Shown: positions 7,734-18,934, counted from the stretch's first letter. The stretch is 64,000 nucleotides of DNA from Bordetella flabilis (GCF_001676725.1 NZ_CP016172.1:2666001-2730000); one strand, 5' to 3'. Made by a program: numbers and translations. Notes: a model not told the origin generated them from the sequence alone.

Positions 7734-10700
7734 ATGAAGTGGCAATTCTGGGTTGACCGTGGCGGCACGTTCACGGATATCGTCGGCCGCCGGCCCGATG
7801 GCACCACCACCACCGTCAAGATGCTGTCGGAGAACCCGGAACAGTATCGCGATGCCGCGGTCGCGGGGATCCGCGCGCTGCTGGGCCTGGCGCCCGGCGA
7901 ACCGGTGCCCGCCGACCAGGTCGACTGCGTGAAGATGGGGACGACGGTCGCCACCAATGCGTTGCTGGAACGCAAGGGGGAACGCACGCTGCTGGTCACC
8001 ACACGCGGCTTCCGCGATGGCTTGCGCATCGCGTACCAGAACCGTCCACGCCTGTTCGATCGCAATGTGGTCCTGCCCGAGATGCTCTATGACAGCGTCA
8101 TCGAAGCCGAGGAGCGCATGGCGGCTGACGGCAGCGTCGTACTGCCCCTGGACGAGGCAGCCTTGCGGCGCGACCTGCAGACCGAGTATGACCGCGGCAT
8201 TCGGGCGCTTGCCATTGTCTTCATGCATGCCTGGCGCGAGCCCCGGCACGAGCAGCGCGCCGCCGAGCTGGCGCGCGAGGTGGGCTTTACCCAAATATCG
8301 GCATCGCACGAAGTCAGCCCCTTGATCAAATTCGTGTCGCGGGGCGACACCACGGTGGTCGATGCCTACCTGTCGCCCATCCTGCGGCGCTACGTCGAAC
8401 AGGTGGCGGGCGAGCTGCCCGGCATCCGGCTGATGTTCATGCAGTCCAGCGGCGGCCTGACGGACGCGCACCGTTTCCGCGGCAAGGACGCGATTCTCTC
8501 GGGTCCCGCCGGCGGCATCGTCGGCATGGTGCGCACCAGCGAACTGGCCGGATTCACCCGCGTGATCGGCTTCGACATGGGCGGCACATCCACCGATGTG
8601 TCGCACTACGCGGGCGAGTTCGAGCGCGAGTTCGAAACGCGGGTGGCCGGCGTGCGCATGCGGGCGCCCATGATGAGCATCCACACCGTCGCCGCGGGCG
8701 GCGGATCCATCCTGCATTTCGATGGCTCTCGCCTGCGCGTCGGCCCGGATTCGGCCGGCGCCAACCCCGGTCCCGCGTGCTATCGCCGTGGCGGGCCGCT
8801 CGCCGTGACGGACTGCAACGTGTTGCTGGGCAAGATCCAGCCCGACTTTTTTCCCTGCGTGTTCGGGCCCAGGGCGGACCAGCCGCTGGACCGCGAGGCG
8901 GCCGAGCGCGGCTTCGCCGAGATGGCCCAGCGCGTCAAGGCGGAAACGGGCCGCGACATGACCCCGGAACAATTGGCCGAAGGCTTCCTGGAAATCGCCG
9001 TCGGCAATATGGCCGAGGCCATCAAGCGCATCTCCGTGCAGCGCGGCCACGACGTGACGGAATACGCGCTTACCGTGTTCGGCGGCGCGGGCGGGCAGCA
9101 TGCCTGCCTGGTGGCGGACGCCTTGGGGATGACGACGGTGTTCGCGCACCCACTGGCCGGCGTGCTGTCCGCCTACGGCATGGGGCTGGCCGACCAGACC
9201 GAAATGCGCCAGAAGACGGTGGAGCGGGTGCTGGACGACCCCCTCGTTCCCGAACTCCAGGCCCAGCTGGACGTGCTGGCGGATGCCGCCGTGGGTGAAT
9301 TGCGGCGCCAGCATGTCGCCGAAGACGCCATCACCGTGCAGCGGCGCCTGCATCTGAAGTACCGCGGCACCGATACGGCCCTCGAGGTGCCATTCGCCCC
9401 CGCGACGCAGGCCCGCGCCGAATTCGAGGCCGCGTACCGCCAGCGCTACTCCTTCCTGATGCCGGGGCGCGAGCTCGTCGTGGAGACGATCTCGGTGGAA
9501 GCCACCGGCGGAGGCGAAGCCGTCGTCGAAGCGGCCGTATCCGCGCGGCGCGAGGGGCCGCTGCAAGTCCGCCGTACCGTCCGGATGTACAGCGCCGGCG
9601 CCTGGCGCGACACGCCCTTGTACGTGCGCGAAGACATGGTTCCCGGCGACGTGGTCGATGGTCCGGCCATCATCTCGGAAAGAAACCAGACCACCGTGGT
9701 GGAGATGGGCTGGCGGGCGGAACTGACGCCACGCGACCATGTGGTATTGCGCCGTGTCGCGGCGCGGCCCCACGGGCGGGCCGTCGGTACCGAGGCCGAC
9801 CCGGTCATGCTGGAAGTTTTCAACAACCTGTTCATGTCCATCGCCGAACAGATGGGGTACCGGCTGCAGAACACGGCGTACTCGGTCAACATCAAGGAAC
9901 GCCTGGATTTCTCGTGCGCCATTTTCGACGCCCAGGGCAACCTCATCGCCAATGCGCCGCACATGCCGGTGCACCTGGGCTCCATGGGCGAGTCGATACG
10001 CACCGTCATGATGGCCAACGCCGGCGCGATGAAGCCGGGCGACGCCTACGTGGTCAACGACCCCTACCATGGCGGCACCCATTTGCCCGATGTGACGATC
10101 ATTACGCCGGTATTCGACCGCGCGGGCAAGGAGATCCTTTTCTTCGTGGGATCGCGGGGACACCATGCCGACATCGGCGGCACGACGCCCGGCTCCATGC
10201 CGCCCGATTCCCGTACCGTCGAAGACGAGGGGGTGCTGTTCACCAACTTCCAGTTGGTGCGGGACGGCGAGTTCCGCGAGCAGGCGGCGCGCGAGATACT
10301 GGGCTCCGGCAAATGGCCGGCGCGCAATCCGGACCAGAACATCGCCGACATGCGCGCGCAAATCGCCGCCAACGAGAAGGGCGTGCAGGAATTGCTGCGC
10401 ATGTGCGAGCACTTCGGCCTGGATGTCGTGCGGGCCTATATGGGCCATGTGCAGGACAATGCCGAGGAAGCCGTGCGCCGCGTGATCTCGGTGCTGAAGG
10501 ACGGCAGCTACGAATACCCGCTGGACAACGGCGCGGTGATCCGCGTGGCGGTCCGGGTCGACCGCGAGCGCCGCAGCGCAGTCGTGGACTTCACCGGCAC
10601 GTCGCCGCAACTGGACAATAACTTCAACGCGCCGGGCGCGATCGCGGTGGCGGCGGTTCTGTACGTGTTCCGCACCCTGGTGGACGATGAAATCCCGTTG

Positions 10701-11357
10701 AATGCTGGGGGGTTGAAGCCGCTGGAGATTATCCTTCCGCCCGCGTCCATGCTGCGGCCCGATCCGCCGGCATCGGTGGTGGCCGGCAATGTCGAAACCT
10801 CGATGTGCATCGTCAATGCGTTGTACGGCGCGCTCGGTGTGCTGGCGGCCAGCCAGGGCACCATGAACAACCTGACCTTCGGCAACGCCCGCTACCAGTA
10901 TTACGAAACCATCGCCGGCGGCACGGGCGCCGGCCCGTTGCGCATCGATGCGCCCGCCGACACCAGCCAGGGCTTCGACGGCCAGTCCGTGGTACAGGCG
11001 CACATGACCAATTCCCGCCTTACCGACCCCGAAGTGCTGGAGCTGCGTTTCCCGGTGCGCCTGGAATCGTATGAGATTCGCCATGGCTCCGGCGGGCGGG
11101 GGCGCTATCGCGGCGGCGACGGGGGCGTGCGCAAGCTGCGTTTCCTGGAGCGCATGACGGCAGCCATCCTGTCGAACAATCGTCGCTACGCGCCGTTCGG
11201 CCTGCATGGCGGCGAACCTGGGCAGGTGGGGCGCAATTATGTCGAGCGGATCGACGGCAGCGTGGAGTCGCTGGGGCCGCAGGACAGCACAGAACTGCAA
11301 CCCGGCGATATTTTCGTGGTTGAAACGCCCGGAGGCGGAGGTTTCGGCAAAATTTAA
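7734..11357 (+). CDS. 5-oxoprolinase (fused HyuA-HyuB, hydantoinase/oxoprolinase family)
   Basis: ATP-dependent opening of 5-oxoproline (pyroglutamate) to glutamate is the most likely reaction. The 1207-residue protein fuses both halves. Residues 1 to about 685 are HyuA-like, with the N-terminal [13 protein letters not shown] motif, [14 protein letters not shown], and the actin-like phosphate loop [12 protein letters not shown] near 280. Residues from about 690 are HyuB-like, with [41 protein letters not shown] and a C-terminal GGGGFG. Full-length fusions of this type match eukaryotic OPLAH and bacterial oxoprolinases better than split hydantoinases or acetone carboxylase. It lies between a MarR-like regulator and an amino-acid importer. 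Substrate is inferred, not proven. Confidence 0.85.
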   Translation: MKWQFWVDRGGTFTDIVGRRPDGTTTTVKMLSENPEQYRDAAVAGIRALLGLAPGEPVPADQVDCVKMGTTVATNALLERKGERTLLVTTRGFRDGLRIAYQNRPRLFDRNVVLPEMLYDSVIEAEERMAADGSVVLPLDEAALRRDLQTEYDRGIRALAIVFMHAWREPRHEQRAAELAREVGFTQISASHEVSPLIKFVSRGDTTVVDAYLSPILRRYVEQVAGELPGIRLMFMQSSGGLTDAHRFRGKDAILSGPAGGIVGMVRTSELAGFTRVIGFDMGGTSTDVSHYAGEFEREFETRVAGVRMRAPMMSIHTVAAGGGSILHFDGSRLRVGPDSAGANPGPACYRRGGPLAVTDCNVLLGKIQPDFFPCVFGPRADQPLDREAAERGFAEMAQRVKAETGRDMTPEQLAEGFLEIAVGNMAEAIKRISVQRGHDVTEYALTVFGGAGGQHACLVADALGMTTVFAHPLAGVLSAYGMGLADQTEMRQKTVERVLDDPLVPELQAQLDVLADAAVGELRRQHVAEDAITVQRRLHLKYRGTDTALEVPFAPATQARAEFEAAYRQRYSFLMPGRELVVETISVEATGGGEAVVEAAVSARREGPLQVRRTVRMYSAGAWRDTPLYVREDMVPGDVVDGPAIISERNQTTVVEMGWRAELTPRDHVVLRRVAARPHGRAVGTEADPVMLEVFNNLFMSIAEQMGYRLQNTAYSVNIKERLDFSCAIFDAQGNLIANAPHMPVHLGSMGESIRTVMMANAGAMKPGDAYVVNDPYHGGTHLPDVTIITPVFDRAGKEILFFVGSRGHHADIGGTTPGSMPPDSRTVEDEGVLFTNFQLVRDGEFREQAAREILGSGKWPARNPDQNIADMRAQIAANEKGVQELLRMCEHFGLDVVRAYMGHVQDNAEEAVRRVISVLKDGSYEYPLDNGAVIRVAVRVDRERRSAVVDFTGTSPQLDNNFNAPGAIAVAAVLYVFRTLVDDEIPLNAGGLKPLEIILPPASMLRPDPPASVVAGNVETSMCIVNALYGALGVLAASQGTMNNLTFGNARYQYYETIAGGTGAGPLRIDAPADTSQGFDGQSVVQAHMTNSRLTDPEVLELRFPVRLESYEIRHGSGGRGRYRGGDGGVRKLRFLERMTAAILSNNRRYAPFGLHGGEPGQVGRNYVERIDGSVESLGPQDSTELQPGDIFVVETPGGGGFGKI

Positions 11358-11484
11358 CGGTGCCGGAGCGATTCGAATGGGGTACGCGTCAGGTGTGCTG
11401 CGGTAACATCGCCTGCTCGGCCTCCGCCAACCCGCGGGGGCCAGCGGCCTGTACCCCGGGCCCTTCAACAAAGGAGAGTACAAC

Positions 11485-12243
11485 ATGCTCAATAAGAAAT
11501 TCGTCGCGGCAGTCGCCGGCATGTCCGTGGCCTGGTTCGCCATGATGGGCACCGCGTCGGCGCAGAGCGACAAGACGCTGACGGTCGCCACCGACACCGC
11601 CTTCGTCCCCTTCGAGTTCAAGCAGGGCAGTACCTACACCGGTTTCGACATCGATCTGTGGGCCGCCATCGCCAAAGAGCTGAACCTGAAGTACAAGCTT
11701 CAGCCCATGGATTTCAACGGCATCATCCCGGGCTTGCAGACCAACAACATCGATGCGGCGCTGGCCGGCATCACCATACGCGACGACCGCAAGAAGGTGA
11801 TCGATTTCTCCGATCCCTACTACGAGAGCGGCCTGGCCATCCTGGTGGCGCAGGACAACAACACGATCAAGACCGCCGCTGACCTGTCTGGCAAGAACGT
11901 CGCGGTGAAGACCGGCACGGCCACGGTCGATTTCCTGAAGACCCAGGTGCCCGGCGCCAATCTCAAGCTGTTCCCCAACATCGACAACGCATACCTGGAG
12001 CTCGCCACGGGCCGGGTGGATGCCGCCGTGCATGACACGCCGAATGTCCAGTACTACGCCAATACGGCGGGCAAGGGCCGCGTCAAGGTGGTGGGTACCG
12101 TCAAGAGCGGCGACTTTTATGGCATCGCCTTCCCCAAGGGCAGCCCCCTGGTCGGACAGGTCAACAAGGCGCTGGCCACGCTGAAGGCCAACGGCCAGTA
12201 CGACGCCATCTATACCAAGTGGTTCGGCGCCAAGCCGAAGTAA
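11485..12243 (+). CDS. Polar amino-acid ABC transporter, periplasmic binding protein (GlnH-like)
   Basis: The 252-residue protein has a signal peptide ([14 protein letters not shown] to ASAQ, about 26 residues) and a type II periplasmic binding fold. [52 protein letters not shown] and [10 protein letters not shown] are very like E. coli GlnH. Its ribosome site AAAGGAGAG is strong. The permease and ATPase genes follow, so the three form an importer. Glutamine is the closest match; with the oxoprolinase upstream, pyroglutamate or glutamate are alternatives. Confidence 0.9.
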   Translation: MLNKKFVAAVAGMSVAWFAMMGTASAQSDKTLTVATDTAFVPFEFKQGSTYTGFDIDLWAAIAKELNLKYKLQPMDFNGIIPGLQTNNIDAALAGITIRDDRKKVIDFSDPYYESGLAILVAQDNNTIKTAADLSGKNVAVKTGTATVDFLKTQVPGANLKLFPNIDNAYLELATGRVDAAVHDTPNVQYYANTAGKGRVKVVGTVKSGDFYGIAFPKGSPLVGQVNKALATLKANGQYDAIYTKWFGAKPK

Positions 12244-12400
12244 GCAAGCCATCTCTCCCGGCGACGGGCATGCGTCCACGACGCTTCCGCAACATCCGTC
12301 CGCCGCCGGTTCTTTCTTATCGCTTACGCGTGGCGGCACCCGCCGCCTTCCCGCACCGCCGCGCCGGTGCGGCGTAGCGCCTTTCCTTCAGGGGAAACAT

Positions 12401-13060
12401 GTGAATTTCGATTGGTCCGTGATCTGGGCCGCCTTGCCCAACCTGCTCGACGGAACGGTGATGACGATCAAGATCACCTTCTGGGGCTTGCTCGGCGGAT
12501 TCCTGCTGGGCGCGCTGGCTGGCGTGACCCGCGCCTATGCGCCGCGCGCGCTGGCCACCATTGCGCTGGTCTACGTCGCCGTGATCCGCGGTACGCCGAT
12601 CGTCGTGCAAGTGATGTTCATCTACTTCGCCTTGCCGCTGATCGCCCGCGGGTTGCGCATCGATGCCGAACTGGCGGCGATCATCACGCTGATGGTGAAT
12701 TCCGGCGCCTATATTGCCGAGATCGTCCGCGGCGCGCTGCTGTCCGTACAGAAGGGGCTGAAAGAGGCGGGGCAGGCGATGGGGCTGCCTTTCCACAAGA
12801 TCCTGCTGCACATCATCGGGCCCGTGGCCCTGCGGCGCATGATCCCGCCGCTGGGCAACCAGTGCATCATCAGCCTGAAGGATTCCTCGCTGTTCATCGT
12901 CATCGGGGTCGCGGAGCTGACCCGGCAGGGACAGGAAATCATGGCGAGCAACTTCCGCGCGGTCGAGATCTGGTCCGCCGTGGCGATCATTTATCTGATC
13001 CTCACCGGCCTGATGGCGGTGGCGCTGCGGATCGCCGAGAAAAGGATGCGCATTCTATGA
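12401..13060 (+). CDS. Amino-acid ABC transporter permease (GlnP-like)
   Basis: Inner-membrane subunit of 219 residues. It has a HisMQ-type topology with about five hydrophobic helices and the EAA loop [31 protein letters not shown] at about residues 125-155, which couples to the ATPase. The start is a GTG at 12401 behind CAGGGGAAAC; the ATG two bases earlier is followed at once by a stop. Its last four bases overlap the ATPase start. Confidence 0.9.
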   Translation: MNFDWSVIWAALPNLLDGTVMTIKITFWGLLGGFLLGALAGVTRAYAPRALATIALVYVAVIRGTPIVVQVMFIYFALPLIARGLRIDAELAAIITLMVNSGAYIAEIVRGALLSVQKGLKEAGQAMGLPFHKILLHIIGPVALRRMIPPLGNQCIISLKDSSLFIVIGVAELTRQGQEIMASNFRAVEIWSAVAIIYLILTGLMAVALRIAEKRMRIL

Positions 13061-13785
13061 GCATGGTCGAATTCCAGAACGTCATCAAGCGCTTCGGCAC
13101 GTCCACCGTGCTCGACGGCATCAGCTTGAACATCGAAGCCGGCGAGGTCGTGGTGGTGGTCGGGCCATCGGGCTCGGGCAAGTCGACCTTCCTGCGCTGT
13201 ATCAACGTGCTTGAAACCATCGACGGCGGCGATCTGCTGGTGGATGGCCTCAGCGTCAAGGGCGATGCCGGCCAGGTGCGCGAAATCCGCCGCGAAGCCG
13301 GCATGGTGTTCCAGCAGTTCAATCTGTTCCCGCAGATGACGGCCTTGCAGAACGTGATGTTCGGGCCGGTACACACGCGCGGGACATCGCGCGGCGAAGC
13401 GCGGGCCGAAGCCGAGGCCCTGCTTGCCAAGGTGGGTTTGGCCCAGCGGATGGACCACTATCCTTCGGAATTGTCCGGTGGCCAGCAACAGCGGGTGGCC
13501 ATCGCGCGGGCCCTGGCCATCAAGCCCAAGCTCATGCTGTTCGACGAGCCGACCTCGGCGCTGGACCCGGAACTGCGCCATGAGGTGCTGAAGGTCATGC
13601 GCGACCTGGCGGAAGAGGGCATGACCATGGTCGTCGTCACGCATGAAATGGAGTTCGCCCGCGGCGTAGGCAGCCGGCTGATCTTCATCGACGGCGGCAA
13701 GGTCGCGCACGATGGCGTGCCGTCCGAATTGCTGTCCAACCCGCCCAGCCAGCGGCTGAAGGACTTCCTGCAGCACGTGGGCTGA
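13057..13785 (+). CDS. Amino-acid ABC transporter ATPase (GlnQ-like)
   Basis: ATPase of the importer, 242 residues. Walker [10 protein letters not shown] is at about residues 32-40, the Q-loop is in [18 protein letters not shown], the signature is [16 protein letters not shown], Walker B is [14 protein letters not shown], and the switch is [10 protein letters not shown]. Members with this exact signature energise polar amino-acid uptake. The start MSMVEF was chosen because it overlaps the permease stop (ATGA) and fits the family length. The coding frame is open further upstream, but that part overlaps the permease. Confidence 0.92.
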   Translation: MSMVEFQNVIKRFGTSTVLDGISLNIEAGEVVVVVGPSGSGKSTFLRCINVLETIDGGDLLVDGLSVKGDAGQVREIRREAGMVFQQFNLFPQMTALQNVMFGPVHTRGTSRGEARAEAEALLAKVGLAQRMDHYPSELSGGQQQRVAIARALAIKPKLMLFDEPTSALDPELRHEVLKVMRDLAEEGMTMVVVTHEMEFARGVGSRLIFIDGGKVAHDGVPSELLSNPPSQRLKDFLQHVG

Positions 13786-13805
13786 CTGCTCGCTGGTAGC
13801 GCCGG

Positions 13806-13828
13806 CGCCCGGCGCGACGCGCCGGGCG
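13806..13828. terminator. GC-rich hairpin between convergent importer and spoT
   Basis: CGCCCGGCGCG and CGCGCCGGGCG form perfect 11-bp arms around a single A. No T-run follows. It lies about 20 bp after the ATPase gene and may end transcription from one or both sides. Confidence 0.4.
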
Positions 13829-13916
13829 GCGCGGGCAGCGCGAAGGGCCGGCCCGGACGGCCGAGCGGAGATCCAGGCGGGCCTTAGTGGGCCGCAAGCG
13901 GACTGAACGGACTGCG

Positions 13917-13948
13917 CGGACGAAGCGGACGAAGCGGACGAAGCGGAC
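13917..13948. repeat. Short tandem repeat, CGGACGAAG x 3.5
   Basis: Three and a half exact copies of a nine-base unit lie in the gap between the importer and spoT, with degenerate relatives just upstream (GCGGACTGAACGGACTG). Such a run is prone to slippage. It is 22 bases beyond the spoT stop, outside coding sequence. Confidence 0.75.
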
Positions 13949-13970
13949 CCAGACGGGCCGGAAAGCTGCG

Positions 13971-16271
13971 TCAGCCCTTCACGCGAACGATCTTCTGCAC
14001 CTGGGGAACGTGGCGGATCGCCCGTATCACTTGCGCCAGGTGTTTGCGGTTGTCGACCTGCACCGTCAGGTGCAGGGACACGGTGGACGCCGCGTCGTCG
14101 TGCATGGTCACGTGGACGATATTGGCATCGGTGGCGGTGACTTCGGCGGCCAGCCTGCCCAGCACGCCGCGTTCGTTGCGCGTCACGATGTCCAGGCGCG
14201 TGGACAGATGCTTGGCGGTCTGCGCATCCCAGGCCACATTGATCCAGCGTTCCGGTTCGCGCGCACGCTGTCGTGCGGCGACGGGACAGTCCGATGTGTG
14301 CACCACCAGGCCGTGTCCGAGCCGCATGCCGGCGACGATGGGGTCGCCGGGCAACGGCCCGCAGCAGGGCGCCAGTTGTACCGCCTGGCCTTCGTTGCCC
14401 TGGATCAGGATGGGCGCGCTGCGCGCGGCCGTGATCTCGTCGACGGCAGCCGCGGTGGTGGCGATCAATTGGTATTCCGGGGCGAAGCGCCGCGCGACCA
14501 CGGCGGCCAGGCGCTTGCCCAGCCCGATATCGGCCAGGATCTCGTCGCGTGAGCTGGCGCCCGTGCTGCGCGCCAGTTTTTCCCATTCGGGATCATCGGC
14601 CGCCGGCAGGGAAAGATGCAATTCCTGCAATGCCTGCGCCAGCAGGCGTTCGCCGAAGGCGACCGATTCCGCGTACTTCACCGTGCGCAGATAGTGGCGG
14701 ATTTCCGACCGTGCGCGACCGGTGCGTACATAGTTCAGCCACTGCGCGTTGGGTCGCGAAGCGGGCGAGGTGATGATTTCCACCGTATCGCCGCTGGACA
14801 GCTCGGTCCGCAGGGGGATGAATTCGTTGTTGACCTTCGCCGCCACGGCCTGGTTGCCGATATCGGTGTGGATGGCGTAGGCAAAATCGACCGGCGTGGC
14901 GCCGCGCGGCAGCGAGATGATCTTGCCATGCGGCGTGAAGACATAGACCGCGTCGGGGAAGAGGTCGACCTTGACGTGTTCCAGGAATTCACTGGAGTCC
15001 CCCGTCTGGCTCTGGATATCCAGGAGCGATTGCAGCCACTGGTGGGTGCGCTTCTGGAGGTCGTTCAGGGAGACGTCCGCGCTCTTGTACAGCCAGTGCG
15101 AGGCGACGCCTTCTTCGGCCACATGATGCATGTCGCGCGTGCGGAACTGGAATTCCACCGGCGTGCCGTAGGGACCGACCAGCGTGGTGTGCAGCGACTG
15201 GTAGCCATTCACCTTGGGAATGGCGATGTAGTCCTTGAACTTGCCGGGCACCGGCCGGTACAACTGGTGCAGGGTGCCCAGCGCCAGATAGCATTCCGGC
15301 AGCGTGTGGACCACGACCCGGAAGCCGTAGATGTCCAGCACTTCCGAGAAGGTCTTCTTCTGGTCGACCATCTTGCGGTAGATGCCGTACAGCGTTTTCT
15401 CGCGGCCGCTGACCTCCGCCTCGATGCCCGCGGCAGGCAGTGCCGCGCGCACGGCGTCTTCGATCTTGCTGATGACTTCGCGCCGATTGCCGCGCGCGGC
15501 CAGCACCGCCTTGTACAGCACCTGGTACCGGTTCGGGTACATGGCCGCGAAGCACAGGTCCTGCAATTCGCGAAAGAGCAGGTTCAGGCCCAGCCGGTGG
15601 GCGATGGGCGCGTAGATTTCCAGGGTTTCGCGGGCGATGCGGCGGCGTTTCTCCGGGGCCACCGCGTCCAGCGTGCGCATGTTGTGCACGCGGTCGGCCA
15701 GCTTGATGAGAATGACGCGCACGTCGCGCGCCATGGCCAGCAGCATCTTGCGGAAGCTTTCGGCCTGCTGCTCCGCCTTGGTGGCGAAGTCCAGGCGGTC
15801 CAGCTTGGACAAGCCGTCGACCAGGTCCGCGACTTCCGGGCTGAAGCGTTCGGCAAGCTCGTGCTTGGTGACGCCCTGATCCTCCATGACGTCATGGAGC
15901 AGCGCCGCGGACAGCGCGTTGGCGTCCAGCTTCCAACCGGCACAGATTTCCGTGACGGCGATGGGGTGGGATATGTACGGTGCGCCGCTGGCGCGGAACT
16001 GGCCCAGGTGAGCCTGGTCGGCGAAGCGGTAGGCTTCGCGCACCCGCTCGACGTCCTTGGGGTCCAGGTACTGGCTGATGATTTCCGTCAGCGGCGCTAG
16101 CGACGCGATCTGCGGGACTGCGGGCACATCGGCGGCCTGCTGAATGGCCGCCGCAATGGGCGAGGGGGCGACTTTACTGGACCGCCGGCCGGGGCGGCGT
16201 CCCAGCCGGGAACCCGCACGCAGGGCGGCGAGCAGTCCCGTGGAGGCATATTTGAATGCGGGGAAGGCCAT
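13971..16271 (-). CDS. spoT: Bifunctional (p)ppGpp synthetase/hydrolase (RSH family)
   Basis: Makes and degrades the stringent-response alarmone (p)ppGpp. The 766-residue product has the HD hydrolase domain first, with ALLHDVMED and the LVDGLSKLDRLDF segment. The synthetase domain follows (EKTLYGIYRKM, VLDIYGFRVVV, IPKVNGYQSLHTTL). Then come a TGS domain (VYVFTPHGKIISLPRGATPVDFAYAIHTDIG) and a C-terminal ACT domain ending VRVKG. An intact HD pair and intact synthetase motifs argue for both activities. The start at 16271 (MAFPAFKYAST) leaves 22 bp to rpoZ; earlier in-frame codons overlap rpoZ. The order gmk-rpoZ-spoT is standard. Confidence 0.94.
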   Translation of the reverse strand: MAFPAFKYASTGLLAALRAGSRLGRRPGRRSSKVAPSPIAAAIQQAADVPAVPQIASLAPLTEIISQYLDPKDVERVREAYRFADQAHLGQFRASGAPYISHPIAVTEICAGWKLDANALSAALLHDVMEDQGVTKHELAERFSPEVADLVDGLSKLDRLDFATKAEQQAESFRKMLLAMARDVRVILIKLADRVHNMRTLDAVAPEKRRRIARETLEIYAPIAHRLGLNLLFRELQDLCFAAMYPNRYQVLYKAVLAARGNRREVISKIEDAVRAALPAAGIEAEVSGREKTLYGIYRKMVDQKKTFSEVLDIYGFRVVVHTLPECYLALGTLHQLYRPVPGKFKDYIAIPKVNGYQSLHTTLVGPYGTPVEFQFRTRDMHHVAEEGVASHWLYKSADVSLNDLQKRTHQWLQSLLDIQSQTGDSSEFLEHVKVDLFPDAVYVFTPHGKIISLPRGATPVDFAYAIHTDIGNQAVAAKVNNEFIPLRTELSSGDTVEIITSPASRPNAQWLNYVRTGRARSEIRHYLRTVKYAESVAFGERLLAQALQELHLSLPAADDPEWEKLARSTGASSRDEILADIGLGKRLAAVVARRFAPEYQLIATTAAAVDEITAARSAPILIQGNEGQAVQLAPCCGPLPGDPIVAGMRLGHGLVVHTSDCPVAARQRAREPERWINVAWDAQTAKHLSTRLDIVTRNERGVLGRLAAEVTATDANIVHVTMHDDAASTVSLHLTVQVDNRKHLAQVIRAIRHVPQVQKIVRVKG

Positions 16272-16293
16272 GCGCGCCACCTCCCGACCGCGA

Positions 16294-16497
16294 TCAGGTC
16301 GGTACTTTACGCAGCATTTCAGCGCCGGTGAGTCCCGAGGCGATCTCGCGCAGGGCGGTGACCGTGGGCTTGTCCTTGCTGTCCAGGCGCGGAGCGTGGC
16401 CCTGGGCCAGTTCACGTGCGCGGTAGGTGGCAGCCAAGGTCAGCGTGAAACGATTGGGAATGTGGCTCAGACAATCTTCAACGGTAATACGGGCCAT
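16294..16497 (-). CDS. rpoZ: RNA polymerase omega subunit
   Basis: Small RNA polymerase subunit that aids assembly of beta' and forms part of a ppGpp site in proteobacteria. The 67 residues match the family from [10 protein letters not shown] through [19 protein letters not shown] to the EIASG stretch. It lies between gmk and spoT in the usual order. Confidence 0.95.
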   Translation of the reverse strand: MARITVEDCLSHIPNRFTLTLAATYRARELAQGHAPRLDSKDKPTVTALREIASGLTGAEMLRKVPT

Positions 16498-16554
16498 AGT
16501 GGGTCACCTGATGACGAACGGATTGGAAGAGGGGAACGAAGCTGCGCCCTGCGC

Positions 16555-17187
16555 TCAATGGGGCGCCGAGATGCCGAGCTGCGAGAACAACTGGGCGTGG
16601 CGGACGGCTTGTGAGGAGAAACGCAACCGCGCTGCGCTGACGATCTGGACAAGTTCGTTCAACGCAACGCTAAATTCTTGATTAATAATAACATATTCGC
16701 ATTCCGGCGCGTGCGCGATTTCACCGCCGGCGCCCAGCAGGCGGCGCGCGATGACGGAGTCGGAGTCCTGCCCGCGCGCGCGCAGGCGGCTTTCCAGTTC
16801 CTCGATGGACGGGGGCAGGATGAAGATGCCGATGGCGCCCGGAAACCGCTGCCGCACCTGGCGAGCGCCCTGCCAATCGATTTCCAGCAGCACGTCGCGG
16901 CCTTCGCGCGTGGCCTGCACGATGCCGTCCACCGGCGTGCCGTAGAAATTCCCGTGCACCTCCGCCCATTCCAGCAGCGCGTTTTCCTCGCGCATGCGGT
17001 CGAATTCGGCCGCCGTGACGAACCGGTAATCGCGGCCGTCGGTTTCGCCGGGGCGTGGCGCGCGCGTGGTGCACGATACCGAAAGGCAGATCGCCGGGTC
17101 CTGCTGGAGCAGGGCGCGGACCAGGGTGGACTTGCCGGCGCCGCTGGGCGCTACGACCATAAATACGTTTCCAGGGGAGGCGGACAT
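16555..17187 (-). CDS. gmk: Guanylate kinase
   Basis: Phosphorylates GMP to GDP. The 210-residue product has the P-loop APSGAGKST at about residues 13-21. The GMP-binding segment ([18 protein letters not shown], with the following F and E-rich helix) and the [12 protein letters not shown]alker B region follow. The start at 17187 (MSASPGN) gives the family length; an ATG six codons upstream is also possible and neither has a clear ribosome site. rpoZ and spoT follow. In this window yicC, its frequent neighbour elsewhere, is about 26 kb away. Confidence 0.94.
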   Translation of the reverse strand: MSASPGNVFMVVAPSGAGKSTLVRALLQQDPAICLSVSCTTRAPRPGETDGRDYRFVTAAEFDRMREENALLEWAEVHGNFYGTPVDGIVQATREGRDVLLEIDWQGARQVRQRFPGAIGIFILPPSIEELESRLRARGQDSDSVIARRLLGAGGEIAHAPECEYVIINQEFSVALNELVQIVSAARLRFSSQAVRHAQLFSQLGISAPH

Positions 17188-17456
17188 TCCGGCGGCGGGC
17201 GGCATGGTGGGTACGGTAAGGGCCAAGACGGCAAGGATAACAAATCGTGAAGCCCCATCGTGCTGTTGTACGCGGTGTCGTACTCGTCTTCCCCGTGCGT
17301 GGTACCTGAATTTTGCGGGAGGCGGGCGGGGCCGTTTCGGCATGGCCGGGCAGCCGCTCCGTTGGCCGTGCCTGCCTCGCGCGGTCCCCGCGAGCGGACC
17401 TGCCCCTGGCCGGCCTTTGGGAGTAGCATGCCCGGTACTTTTTCAAGGAGACGGGT

Positions 17457-18230
17457 ATGAATCCGAGCGGCAGGCGTGGCGATGGCAAGGTAGCGGTGGT
17501 GACGGGGGCCGGCACCGGCATCGGGCGGGCGGTCGCCCTGCAATTGTTGTCCGAAGGCTACCGGGTAGTGCTTGCCGGACGCCGCGCGGAGCCGCTGGAA
17601 CAGACCCGCACGTCGGCGGGCGATGACGCGGTACGGGCGCTCGCTGTGCCTACCGACGTCTGCGACGAATCGTCGGTACGCCATCTCTTCGATGAAACGC
17701 AGCGCGCCTATGGCCGCCTGGACGTCCTCTTCAACAACGCGGGACGGGGCGCGCCGGCCGTACCCATCGAAGATCTGCCGGTGGACGTCTGGCGCAGCGT
17801 GGTGGACACCAACCTGACCGGCATGTTCCTGTGCGCGCAGGCGGCGATCCGGATCATGAAGGCGCAGCAGCCACGCGGCGGCCGGATCGTCAACAATGGA
17901 TCGATTTCCGCGCACGCGCCGCGGCCTTACTCGATCGCCTACACCTCGACCAAGCATGCGGTCACGGGACTGACCAAATCGATTTCCCTGGACTGCCGGC
18001 AGTACGACATTGCGTGCGGGCAGATCGATGTCGGCAACGCAGCCACGCCGATGACGGAACGCATGGTTGCCGGCGTACTGCAGCCCGACCACACGGTCCG
18101 GCCGGAGCCGCGCATGGACGTGGCGCACGTCGCCGAGGCGGTGGCCGCGATGGTTGCCTTGCCCCTGGATGCCAATGTCCAGTTCATGACCATCATGGCC
18201 ACCAAGATGCCCTTCGTCGGGCGCGGCTAG
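17457..18230 (+). CDS. Short-chain dehydrogenase/reductase
   Basis: NAD(P)-dependent oxidoreductase of the classical SDR type, 257 residues. It shows the cofactor site [14 protein letters not shown] (residues 12-25), the NNAG motif, the catalytic Ser in NNGSIS and the YxxxK pair in YTSTKHA. The ribosome site AAGGAGACGG is strong. The substrate cannot be told: flanking genes (gmk divergent, NlpC convergent) give no pathway hint. Confidence 0.85.
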   Translation: MNPSGRRGDGKVAVVTGAGTGIGRAVALQLLSEGYRVVLAGRRAEPLEQTRTSAGDDAVRALAVPTDVCDESSVRHLFDETQRAYGRLDVLFNNAGRGAPAVPIEDLPVDVWRSVVDTNLTGMFLCAQAAIRIMKAQQPRGGRIVNNGSISAHAPRPYSIAYTSTKHAVTGLTKSISLDCRQYDIACGQIDVGNAATPMTERMVAGVLQPDHTVRPEPRMDVAHVAEAVAAMVALPLDANVQFMTIMATKMPFVGRG

Positions 18231-18263
18231 CCGCGCGGCGACATAACGGGCCTGGGCGGGGTC

Positions 18264-18851
18264 TTAGCGGGAGCTGGAAGCCACGGCGACCGCGTTCCCG
18301 CCGTGCGGGTCCAGATAGCGGCGTGCGCCGTTGAAGCGCTTGGACCAATAGGCGTTGTCCAGCGTATCGACGCGGACGCGCTCGCCGCGGGTCGGCGCGT
18401 GGACGAATTCGTTGTTGCCGATGTAGATGCCGACGTGCGAAGTCTGGTTGCGGCGCCGGACGCCGAAAAAGACGAGGTCGCCGGGCTGCAGCTCGGTGAC
18501 CCGGACGGCGCGGCCTTCGCCACGCTGGTCGCGGGCGCGGCGCGGCAGGTCCACGCCCACGACTTCCTTGTAGATGAAGCTGACCAGGCCGCTGCAGTCG
18601 AATCCCTCGTCGGGATCGTCGCCGCCCCAGCGGTAGCGCGTGCCGATGGCATCGAGCCCGGCGGCGACGACGCGGTCGCGCAGGCTGGGCACGGTGGGCA
18701 GATCAGTGGGGGAAAGCCCTTTCAGCGACCCGAATGCATCGGGCGAGACCACGGCCACGGCGGTGCCGGGCAGGGCAGAGAGGGCAAGGGACAGGAGGGC
18801 GGTCGATAGGAAGATTCGCGGTAGGGGTCTGCGTGTCGTCGGCGGCGTCAT
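18264..18851 (-). CDS. Exported NlpC/P60 (C40) cysteine peptidase
   Basis: Likely cleaves peptide stems of murein in the periplasm. The 195-residue product has a signal peptide (about residues 1-33, ending AVAV). The NlpC/P60 domain carries Cys86 in GFDCSGL, His139 in SHVGIYIG and the third residue, His151, in EFVHAP, the usual Cys-His-His triad. YRWGGDDPDEGFDCSG is typical of the family. It is a single gene, convergent with the SDR, with a perfect TATAAT -10 box upstream at 18934-18929. Confidence 0.9.
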   Translation of the reverse strand: MTPPTTRRPLPRIFLSTALLSLALSALPGTAVAVVSPDAFGSLKGLSPTDLPTVPSLRDRVVAAGLDAIGTRYRWGGDDPDEGFDCSGLVSFIYKEVVGVDLPRRARDQRGEGRAVRVTELQPGDLVFFGVRRRNQTSHVGIYIGNNEFVHAPTRGERVRVDTLDNAYWSKRFNGARRYLDPHGGNAVAVASSSR

Positions 18852-18928
18852 AACTTCACATGAAATACGGTGCGGAATGGCGTGGCTTCAACTGCGTTCA
18901 AGCCGGCGGATGGATCGGGTCGCCGGCG

Positions 18929-18934
18929 ATTATA
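18929..18934 (-). promoter_or_regulatory. Candidate -10 box (TATAAT) of the NlpC/P60 gene
   Basis: On the minus strand the perfect hexamer TATAAT lies 78 bases before the peptidase start, in an AT-rich patch. The -35 position 17 bases further up (AATGTA) is weak. Confidence 0.45.

Noticed and set aside
7716..11621. A very long open frame on the minus strand opposite the 5-oxoprolinase
   Set aside because: It mirrors the codon pattern of the oxoprolinase gene, is rich in His/Arg/Gly, has no recognisable domain and no ribosome site.
13917..13948. CRISPR-like array
   Set aside because: The units are only nine bases, directly adjacent and without spacers; no cas genes are present.
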